DNA of 64,000 nt from Lingula anatina. Its lineage: Eukaryota; Brachiopoda; Lingulata; Lingulida; Lingulidae. The DNA lies in the NCBI RefSeq assembly GCF_001039355.2, contig NW_019776077.1, positions 52,183 through 116,182 on the forward strand. The letters run 5' to 3'. Shown here one piece after another: positions 22,292-34,200 of the stretch. The notes beneath the pieces were generated by a model. That model did not search any database, had not been told where the DNA came from, and saw only the letters and a list, made by a program, of their open reading frames with translations. Each line of letters starts with the position of its first letter. Within the stretch, counting starts at the first letter, position 1. The position numbers and the translations under genes were made by a program.

Positions 22292-25200
22292 ATATTAGAA
22301 ATATACAATGTTCATATCTGGCCTAATGGAAAAGACCAAATGACTTCGCCAGAAACCACATTATGTCAAGTATACCAGTATCTATCAGAACAGTAAGTGA
22401 TCTCAAACAGTCTCCTTCCTGTTAAAATCATGTTCGATGAGAATACAACAAAGTCCTAAAATGTTTTAAAGCCTCACTTTATCCTCTGCTGCAAGAAGCT
22501 CACATTCTCCTCCATCTGCTGTCTCTTTGCTTTGATTTGGTCATGAAATGCCTGGGTAGCTGCCCCCTTCAAACCCTGCATGCTATCTGTGTATGGACCA
22601 TCAGCCTGTTAAAGATGAATATCTACCTCAATTATATCACAGCATTAGCAACATGACATGGTCAAAACTTTAAAGGAACTGAACTTTCCATCGCGAACAC
22701 ACCTCTATGAAAAACAGCATGTTTAAGTTCTTGCTTTTACTTTTTTGCTACCACTGAAATATTAGTCACATGACTAAAATATGATAAAACCTGGCATTTT
22801 TAAAAATGAAAATTAGCAAACTCATACTGTCTACGGCTGTCCAGTATTTTCTTGAATCTACACTTTATCTATTACCTCTATCCTAGGTGGATTTCTGACA
22901 CTGATATTGTCCAGCACCATGACTTGTGAGGCATCAAGTATAGCAGCCTGATACAGGTTCTCCCTTTCAATTGGATTGCCCTGTAACATCATAATATGGG
23001 ATTTTACAATAGGCAAAGGAATTTAGGAAAGGAATACAGGAATATATGCACACAAAAAATGACTATATAACTTAAACAATAACAATCCAATTGGGCTGGA
23101 ATTCAAACTAGCATTTTAGTCCTACAAATCTTTAAGAAGAATACCTTGTCACATTGTGTCTGCCCATAGGCAGTACACTGTAGTTATGTAAAATGAGAAA
23201 TGTATTAGGGTGTAGTAAACAAAATTAAATATATAGGGCATTATCTAAGTGATGCACCAACCCATCAGTATAGCTGAGGTATATTTGCATGCTGACTTGG
23301 TAAAATCACAACTGGCATCTTGCATGGGCAGACTTCATATCTAGACTGCGTGACATGCAGTATATATGCATAAAGATATGTTCATCCCAAGCTGACTACT
23401 GTAACAGCTAGGCATAGACAGCCTTTACATTCAAACGTCATACCAGCTGGATCGATCCAATTATGCGGAGGATTTTGGATAAAGTGCATTCAGTGTACTC
23501 AGCTTAACTGTCTAACATGTCTCCCTGAGTAGCTAGTTAACTACATTATCTGCTAGCAACTATAGGATGCATGTCAGACACTTAAACTAATTACATTGAC
23601 TGCACTTGGGGAAAATCACCCTTAGGCTCTATTCCCATAGATTTTAGATCGATCAATCTATCCCCGCGGGGAGTCTCACTAGATTACTTTCAGATAATCC
23701 GACTTAAATGTCCGTCCTGCCTACTACAAGCTGTAAGGATGTAATTAACTTTCGTGTCCGCCCGGCTGACAGCTATTTAGCATGAACCCCCAGGGAGTTA
23801 GGTCGATCTAAAGTAGGTCGATCTAATCTATGGAAATGGGGTGTTAGAGTTGGATCCAGCTAGTAAGAAGGGTTTATCTGAACGCTCCCAAATAGTGTAC
23901 GTGACTTACATGTAAAGTTATAGACTGTAACTTGTGCAGATGTCTCAGCACCTCCCCCGTGGTCTGCAGGGCAGAGATATGGTTGTCTGCAGCATTCAGG
24001 ATAATCAGGTTTCTGGAGCTCAACAATGGAACAAGATCAACCTGAAAAGGGAAAAGCTTTCCTCATTCAGATTTATAACAACATGATATTAAGGCATTTG
24101 TATCAGAACTACCAGTGACTTAGTATTTGTATCAGAACTACCAGTGACTTAGAACAGGAACTGACATTAGGAAATATTTACATGATATAGTGACAACAAT
24201 GTTTCAAGCATGAGATCAAAACTTTAACCTTTTAGACTCACTCCAAGCAGAAGACAGTTAAATAACTTTCTCAAAATAAATAAATAAATATTAATAATAA
24301 TAAAAATATAAAAAACAACAGTAGTAATCAATTGGAAATAAAATTATAATACTAATAAAAATCTTACTATTAGTGCCTCACATAAATGCATTTAACATTT
24401 TTAAAAGAACCTTTTACTTAAGGATCAATATGCAGAAAAAAAACAACTAAATTTACTATCAAATCACAATCATATCATAAACATTTACTTTCATTAAGAA
24501 ACCAGATAGGAATTACAGAATACACCACCATGACAAGAACTATGTCTTACAATTTGATTCCTCTGTACATATAGCTCTCTTAGCCTAGCCAAGCCTTGTA
24601 CTCCATCCAAAGACTTGAGCTGAAAAGAAATCAATTATAACATTGTTTTCATTTTCTATTTCTCATTAAAGGTATGAATTATTTGAAAATTAATTTATAA
24701 CTTGAAACATCTCAACTTTCAGTTGCTTTTAGCTGATGTAGAAATATCTGTAAACTGTACATCCAAAACCTTGCGAACTTTGTGGATTTAGAAATTTAAT
24801 TCAACTGAATCTTATTCTGTATCATATGTCTTTTTTTTGTTTGTTTGTTGGTTTGTTTTTTTTTTTTTTTTGTTTCAAATACAATAATATCAATACATGA
24901 GATACTAAATATGAAAAACATAATTATACTTTAAGCATGCCTCTATGAAAATCAAATTACACGAGTCACACATGCAACATATACTATACCACAGAGAGAC
25001 AGACATACAAATTGAAGTATTAAAACCAGGGGAATATGTGCTCTTACTCTAACATATTAGTCTACAACTGATGATTATTTGTCTGGAAGATCACACACAA
25101 ATGTTTTGCCATTTGTTGAGTCTGAATCTCCAGGTCCACTTTTTAAATCAGCTTTTAACATAATACATTGTCTGATAAATCAACAAAAAAGATATCTGAT

Positions 25201-28200
25201 TTGCAAAAAGTAATAAATGTACATCTGCTGCAATCTGCATTTTAGATTTCTTTCACCATATTATCAAGGAGTTATAACTGTTATAACTCCTTGATATTAT
25301 GTAAGAGAATGATTTTGTTGAGGCTATTAATTCAATATAATAGTAACAATAGTAATCTGATTTCTACCTTGGTGACAGAAATAACACAGTCCCAGAAAAT
25401 GAGAATTAAAATCAAAGTGACACTGTGCAAATGTAGCTTCACCATGAATACAAATGAGGTGCTTTTTGAGATACATGTATACATCTTTATAAGAATTCAG
25501 GCTACTGCTTTTTGCAAATGTTCTTGCAACACACACATACTTATGATTTAAGCCAGTGAAGAAATACATTTGATGAAAAAATAACCAATTTAAAGGTATA
25601 TGTTATTTTCAAGATGTTATATTCACCATTAAAATTACCACAAGACAATTTCATCACAAAGGTAAAACAACGAGTCTACAAATATATATATAAATTCATG
25701 CCCACATGCCACATTTCTTTTAAGGTACTAATCAAAATATTTATCCTCATTACTAGATTGAAAAATACACTTTACTACCAAAATATATAAATTACACAGA
25801 TTAGACCACATGCTACACAGTAAAAATAAACTTTAATATTTTCTTGATTTAATCAGGGGCACGAGTCAGAGGCAGCCATGCATACAGATTACTGGATAAT
25901 AAATGGGCAGTGCTAAGTTCTACGGTATGCTCAGTCTGCTGTCACATGCAAGACTGATGAAAGACTTGATTGCATACATGTACATAGACAGTAGGAGATA
26001 ACAGCTGGCATGACTGTATCACAGGTGAAAAGGTTTTAGTGGCACAGAGAACAGAGAACACAAAATGATCATTTGGAAAAGGTATTGTGATATCATTTTA
26101 CTCTTTTTAACTAGCGTTACCTTGATTAGCTGTTTTAGTTGTTTTCCTGGTTGGCTAAAAACATTTACATTTTGATTTAATGTTATATTAGATAAGGTTT
26201 GTACAGTGTACTCTTAGTACTGGCATGGAACTTGATGCACAGAACTAGGATCCAAGATCCATCTTGGATCCTAGCATATAAGAATCTTTCAGTGAACCTT
26301 AAACAAACCTTCAGAAATTAAAAAAAAAGGAACAATCAGCAACAATCAAATATTAACAATTTTATAGACTATTATTAAGACCCCCAAAAGTCCAAATTTG
26401 ATGATAAAGATATGAAGCTGATTAATGGACCAAGTTCCTTAACTGAAAATAAGACCCTGTAAAAAAACTGTAATTTGGAGAAATTGGTCAATAAAATAGT
26501 CTATTGGCACACTGTATATGCACAGCCTTTGGTACTTACATATATTCATGATGCTTCAAAAGTTAGTAAGAAGAATAGGGGACCATATTTGTTCAATATT
26601 TAAGATAGTTCTGTTTTTTATAGTCACAATATGACTTAAATAAGGCATTTTCAATGAAGTACATTTCATCTGTCAAATAAATAAATATCAAAAACAGAAA
26701 ATAAAAAACACCAAAATTCCAGATTATGTATTAAGGCTGCAATTGACATAGACCACAATAAATTAGTGGTCGCACCATCAAAATTAATAAAAAAAAAAAA
26801 AAGAGAAGTTTAAATCGTACCTTACATTAAACATTAAAGCAAGAGTAGTCTAGCAAAAAATGCCATTCCAATCCACTTCAACTATTATTCATCCTAGTAA
26901 ACCTCTTCTGCTTTTAAAACTGACAGAATATCAATAATACATTATACAATATATCACTGTACCTAAGTCTATAAACTTCACTGAATCAATTCCTAATTAC
27001 TTTTCTTAATTGACACAAGGTCTCTAAGGGGAGTTCAAAGTCATTAAGAACAAAGGCACTTCAGAAGCACACTGTTGCTATACACAACTTACAATCCCAA
27101 TGCATTCTCAACTGGATCTTCAATTAAATAATTAAATAATTCATGTCTTTTATAGCATTCCTTAGTCACTGTAGCTAATTAACAAAACCCCTCAATATTC
27201 ATTTCTTATTTTCATTTACTTTACTTACAGGATAGTTATTAATGTTAATATATGGTAATTAAAATACCAATTTATTATAATGGATATACTTCAGTCTTTT
27301 AAATATGTTGAACTTAATTTCTTTATATCATTTGATTTATTTCTTTAAAATAAAATTGAATATCTTATGAAGTACATCTTTCTAAAATAGGCCTAAACAT
27401 GAGACATCTAGAGCCCATTAAAAAGCAACTCACAAGTAAAGCACTGTTACACTATAAGGGTATCACCATATTTCATGTTGCTAGCGAGTCACTATAAACA
27501 TACATGTACACGCAATGTTCAATTTGCCACTGAAGCAGATATCTGAACAATGGGATAGTGTATTCTTTAATTTGACTTTTATTGTCCTAATGATGCTAGA
27601 TAAACAATAAAACTGAGCCTGTAATAGTCTTCTGACAAAAATGACCACTAGTCCATTTCTTCCTACTTGACCATTCAAAATCACCTAATATGTAAAAAAT
27701 GAGTTGAGAAACATAATTCACTGTCAAGGCATGAAAAATTATTTAGCAAAATAGTTTTTACAAAGACATTTTTTTCACATTTACTGGCTGCTTTCTGCAG
27801 CAGTCACTATCCAACCACATGTCTGAAATATGCTACTTTTTTTTTACTTTTTTTGCCTACCTTTTAAAGACACATGAATAATGTGGAGAAAATAGAAACA
27901 GGTTTTCCTGACTTGCCTGAAAACACAACTTAAACCTGTTTATATTTTCTCCACATTATTCATGTTGTCATGATAAAAAATATGCAGTAGAAATATGAAC
28001 TTTTTGTAAGGTTCAAGGTGAACTTGTTAAAGATAGCACAACTTGTCTTGAATTTCAGACTTTACAAACTATTTTTTAAAGACCTTGTTATCATTTATGA
28101 CATTTGTAAACTCTCATTTAAGTCAGATATGTTTATAAAAGGATTTTAGTAAATAAACAGAATTAAGACACTGAATGTAATTCTCTTGTATAAATTATTG

Positions 28201-31200
28201 GGATTAATTTACATTCTATAGGGAAAACAAATGTGAATTTTAACACCATTTCATAACAAGGAAATAAAGAAAGGCGCCTTCTTTAAGATAAGATGTTTCA
28301 AAGATATTGACATCAATTGAAATATTAAATTTGCCTTTAGTAACTTGAATATTAAGGATAAAGTAAATTTAAATTTCAATATAAAGGTAAAATGTATGTC
28401 TTTTCTTTGGTTTCAGATATCCAAAACATATGCATACCAGACGACAGGAATAGAAAAAATCCAGTGTCATCAAGCTGCTGTAATCTCTGTGTATGTGGAC
28501 ATTTGAATTTCTTCACAGCAGACAATGAGATCTAATATATAAATCTGCTTCGAGGCACAGAAAGGACTTCTTATCAGCTGAGGCATCTATACATGACACC
28601 TTCATTACTTGAGAGATGTCATTAAACTTGCTGGGGACAAACTTAAATGCATGCCTTGAGTTACATTTACAATTTGCACCAAGAAAATTGTAGCTAAATT
28701 TTAATAGTACATTCTTCTGGTTACAAACTCAACAGCTATATCTGCAAAACTGTGCAAATGACATTGGCAGAAAGAAAACAAGTCCCCGGCTCTCTTGTCA
28801 TTTGGATATCAAACTATCAGGACAGCATCTTGCAGATGATCATACAAAAAAATGTCTGAATTTCATCAAGCTCTTTAGCTCTTTAGATGTATACCGAAAA
28901 AACAGATCAAAACTGAAGCCAGCTTCAATGACCATGATGTCTCATCCATGATAAGACGGCTTAATGTCTTTTCTCTGTATCTAGTCCACCAGCTGTGACT
29001 CAAGCAGGCATTTGTTGAAGGAAAGATAATGTATGCTGGCTAGGAAAATTATTCACGAACCGGAGATCTTTAATGAAAGGTGTCAGACAGAGTGGACATT
29101 GTGGGCCAGTGAGAGGACAAAGGCAGTAAGGGATTAAGTAACAACAGTCATTTTTCAGCAACACTGATATTCATCTTGACCCAGCCTTCATGACATGTAT
29201 CACTAATTATCAAAGCCTCATGCCATGAAAAGGAAAGAAAAAGACTTAATGGGATTACAAAGGGATCGTAATAATTTAAGTGTGGTGTTTTAATTCCTGT
29301 TAATATACATATTTAAGACTACTGAATGGACAATTAAGGAAGATAAAGGGTCCTACAAAACAGGAAAACACAGCATAAGTGACTAACAACACAAGCACAG
29401 GTGACCTGCAACAGTTTCAACTACCTGTGTTATAATACAGCATTTAATGGAGAGGAAGGGGGTATGATTTCTGAAACTGATGCCTCAGGACATCAGCCAA
29501 GACTGACAGGTGAAAATAAGCATATGACAACAGAATAATTGTCCAATACACAAGGGATTATATAAACTAGCTTTGAAGACACAGTTAAGTTACACCTGAG
29601 GGGACATGCTAAGTGAGCCAGTTGATTACAGCACGCTTGGATATAAACTACAGTGGACCTCTCAGTGGGAGAAATCCGAGTACTAAGGGAGACTGCTAGG
29701 ACAAAGCTGTATCCTGACTACAGTTTTCATTGCCTGCTGGTACAATAGCCTTTACTTTTTATATTGGACGGCAAGCACTATAGCCATTATCATGGATTAC
29801 CTTTATATTGAAAGAAACAAGACATTGCTTTGGAGTACTAGTTAAAACATAAACTGAACCTAAACTCAGGATAGAGACTCGTCAAGGTACACATTTTCTT
29901 CAACAACTTACTTAAATTCCTATTAAGGGATTTCTTACCGCAAATATCTTGAGGTATAGAGAGGATTTATAGACTTGCCTAAAACACCCACTGTCATCTG
30001 ACAGCCACAACACTACTTGTCAAGGTTGAAAATAATAGCTGGGAATACTTTCAACTGGATACCAAGCACCATGAAAACCTTGTGGACTTGGATTAGCCTT
30101 TTACCTACTATTATTATTATCACTATTGTACTAAATAGTGCAGGGACAACTGAAAGTGCCCTTCTCTGTCCCAAAGAATGCCAGTGTGTGGACACCTCAA
30201 TATCCTGTGCTTATTTCAATGTGTTCCCAGGGGTGTTGCTCATGAGTGAAGATGCTGCGTCAGCTGTCACAAGCTTGGAGGTGACATGTGACACAAGTGT
30301 CAGGTACCTTTTGAACCTGACAAGTTCAGAATTTGCAAAATTTACGAAGCTGGAGAGTCTCAGAATTAAGACCCAAGGTTTGTGTGCTTTGAATGATGTC
30401 GGGAACAATTTGTTTGTTACAATGACAAATCTGATATTTTTGGAAATCAAAGCAAATGACACCAGCCAAGTCCAAACAAAATTTCACCCCAGCACTTTTG
30501 CTGGCTTGACAGCTCTTGAAAAAATGAGATTCATCCTACCCAGATTCCAGTATCGTTATATTCCACCCTTCATGAAAGATCCCACAACTTTTCCCTTTTG
30601 GCCCTGGGGAGATGTGGAATTCCCAAAACTTCACACATTAGAACTAGCTGTGAACACAGGACACGGGGACCAGGAGTTGTGCAACAACCTCTTCAAACCA
30701 TTCACCAGGGTAAAACAAGTTGTCCTCAGATTACCAGAAATGAACCTAAAACTGGGATGTCTGGAGAACATACAAAACTTGACCATATGGAATGCTGATA
30801 ATTACCTAGTGACTGTGGTGAATTTTTATCTGAATTCCATACCATCCAAGGATTTCAGTTCTCTGACAATATCTAAGGTTTGGAGATGGCAGTTTGGGGG
30901 TACTTCCTACCAGCCTAAACATCTATTAAAACGCCTCCGCTTACATATTGGTGACTTCATACGCATGCCTGAATATGTCAAAAGGATGAAAACATTGACA
31001 CATCTTGAGTTTACCCAGCAGAGTTATGAAGATATGACGCACCATGACTTCCTCTCCCTTACAAACCTAGAATATCTTGATCTCAGTTATAACTCTGTAA
31101 GGATAAACAAAAGGCCAAATATGAAGCCCATCTTTGACCAGAACAAAACAGCTTTGGAATATATTGATTTAAGTTACAACTACCTGGGAGGACTTGATGA

Positions 31201-34200
31201 AAACCTACTTAAAAGTCCACCTTCTCTGAAATATGTCAATTTAAGCCATAACCTCATAAACACAGCTGACTTGGGGGTTTTACAAGGCAGTCCAATCAAG
31301 GAACTAAATCTTGCTTTCAATAATATTGACACACTGACAATTAGTGGTACCATAAACTTGAATACATTAACAATCCTGAATTTGAAAAGGAACCGTGTAC
31401 AAGCACTGCCAGTTAACCTGTTCAGAAGCGCACCAAATATCAGGTACCTTAACTTGGCCAACAATATATTTCAGACTGTCCCTGTAAACATCACAATGTT
31501 GGAAAGTTTAGAATATCTCAATTTGAGGGATAATCCACTCACTACGTTTGACTCACACAATTTGGTTCAATTATCCATAGTAAGTCTACAAAAACTCCAC
31601 CTGCCTCTCAAAAATGTGCACTTTCTAAAATATCTCTCTGGTGAGGAGAGCAAGACCCTGGAGATATATCTCCATGGAGACAACCTGGATTGTTCCAAAT
31701 GTGAGAGTGTCATGGCAACCTATGCAATATTTAAATTTGGCTATCTCAAGACACAAAATGTGTACTGCAGAAATATATCATCTTCCTCTCCTGCAGCAGG
31801 AAGAGATATTCTAGCAGCTGGATTTGATACTAAAGAGCTTGGGTGCATCAACTATCAGAGTTGCTTTAGTTCATGTAACTGTTACTGGCATCAGATGAAG
31901 GGACAAGTCTTCCGTGTTGCCAACTGCAGTGACAGTTTCTTAACAAGCCTTCCCAGAAATTTCCCCAATGATACTACAGTGTTAGAAGTTCAGCGAAACC
32001 AGCTTGAACGTTTCCCCAATATTGCTCTGCCAAACCTCTGGATTCTTTCCCTGAAGGACAACAGCATTACGGAAATCAAAAATGAAAGCTTGCAACATGT
32101 TCCCAACCTGCGTTATCTGAGCTTAGAAGGCAATGGAATTACTCATATCCCAGAGGGGTTCTTCAACCACACCCCTCATATGATCACGGCTAATCTGACA
32201 GGCAACCCAATAAAGTGTGACTGCAGTCAGAGATGGATAAAAGACTGGATGCTTCAACAAGAGAAAAATGACAGAACAATATTTGTGGAGGCATTCTGCA
32301 GCAATAGTTCTGGTACAGCAATCAACATAAAAGATTTTGATTTTGAGGAAGCCTGTGTCCCTCAAGCTCTTAAATATATCAAGACATTTGACTACGTGAC
32401 TTTGCTAGTTGTTTTAGTATTGCTGATAATAGTTGCTATACTGATTCTCTTGATTTATATCTGCCGTAAAGAGCTCCAAGTATGGATCATTAATAGAGGG
32501 TGGTGGAAGGCAAACGTACTGACAAACTCAGCACAAAGGACATATAAGTATGATGCCTACATAGCATACTGTGACAACAACTATTCAATAATTCGTGATC
32601 ATTTCATTCCTCGTCTTGAGCAAAAACATGGCTACAGACTTTTCATACGAGACCGGGATTCCGAAGCAGGCCAACCAATTGCAGAAAATGTTGCTAATGC
32701 AATCAGTAAAAGTTATTGCACCATAGCATTGTTAAGTAACTCTGCTATGGAGAGTGAGTGGTTTCCAGTGGAGTTTGAATTAACTCACAGTTTATCTGTA
32801 GAGGACAAAAGTCGCCGTCTAGTCATTGTGAAGGTGGGGCATCTTAGTAAAGAGGCCCTGAAAACACAGAAAAGTATCCAGTTGTACCTAACCACCAAGA
32901 CGTATCTAAGTTGGACTGATCCCGATTTCTGGGATAAAATGCATAAAATATTGCCAGACAAACCCCACCCTGTATTCATGGGTAACGAGGCTTACACAGA
33001 AGACACCCCAGACAATGGAGTTCATAGAGAAAATGATTATGTTCAAAGAGAGGGCCCGTATGTTGCTGCTAATGTTGACATTACTGTTGATGATGATTTC
33101 ACAGATGATGACGATGTACACAGTGATCATTCATTTGATACATACTGTAGTGGAGACAACATACCAGGCCATGCTGTTGTCAATGACAATTATTATGTTA
33201 GTGACAATGATCAAGCACATGGCAATAATTATGATCATGATGCAGAGAGTGACAAAAGCAGCACAGCAGCTGATGTGGAGAATAATTTGTTTAATGCTGA
33301 AACTGAAACAACAGATGTCAGTGTTAACAACCTAGACAAAGCTTACGACACCCATGTCCACGCAGATGCTCAACCTCAAAACGTCACCACTGAACTTGAA
33401 CCCGCAACAGACATCCTCAGCAACAGCGACAGTGACAATACAAAATATGACAATGACAAAGATCCACAGACATTACAAGATGACAGAAAATCCATGAATG
33501 ATTCCCCTAGTGGGAGTGAAAAAAGTGACAGTCAGGAAGAATCAGAGACTCCTGAGTCTAGTCTGACTGGATCACCGGTGGTTGAAAAAGACTCCCTTGG
33601 TGTTGGCACACCGTCAGGCAAACTAAGTGATAAAGAAAGTGACAGATACAGCTCACTTTCCTCCCTTAGTCTAAGCCTTGATCTTGATGAGAGCTTCTCT
33701 CAGTTACAGGTTGGTAACAACCTGGACAATTCTGGAGATGTAAATGGCATTAACAGCAATGGAAATACTCAGATAGACAACAGTACACACTTAACCCTAA
33801 ATGGGCTTAGCAGTGCAAACTATCAAGACAAAGACAATGGTAATGACATTCGAGAACAGACTGACATGACTCATGGTAAAATGGAACAAGAAATGACCAA
33901 TTCAACAAGACATTTAACCAACAATATAATAACTAAACCAGTTGCTGCTCCCAGATCACTGAATGGCAATGTGTCGCCCATAAGAACAGAAGACAACAGT
34001 GTCAGTCTCGGGGTTGATTACAGAGAAGATGCTATAGAGGTGTAGCATGCACAGATTCCATTATATAAAAGTATAGGGTGGGGCAGGAGTAACCTGCAAT
34101 CTGTGGCCTTGTTATAGTGGGCACTGGGTGCACTATCTTTGTTACAGTTGCTACAAAAGTTCATGTTATTTAAGTTTTTCCAATGCGATTGTTAAATGGG

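Noticed and set aside
30017-30070. Extra 18 N-terminal codons for the TLR
   Set aside because: This extension begins at TTG, not ATG; the ATG at 30071 has good context and starts a standard signal peptide.
33015-33335. 106-codon methionine-rich plus-strand frame
   Set aside because: It is a shadow of the Asp/Asn-rich TLR tail read in another frame.
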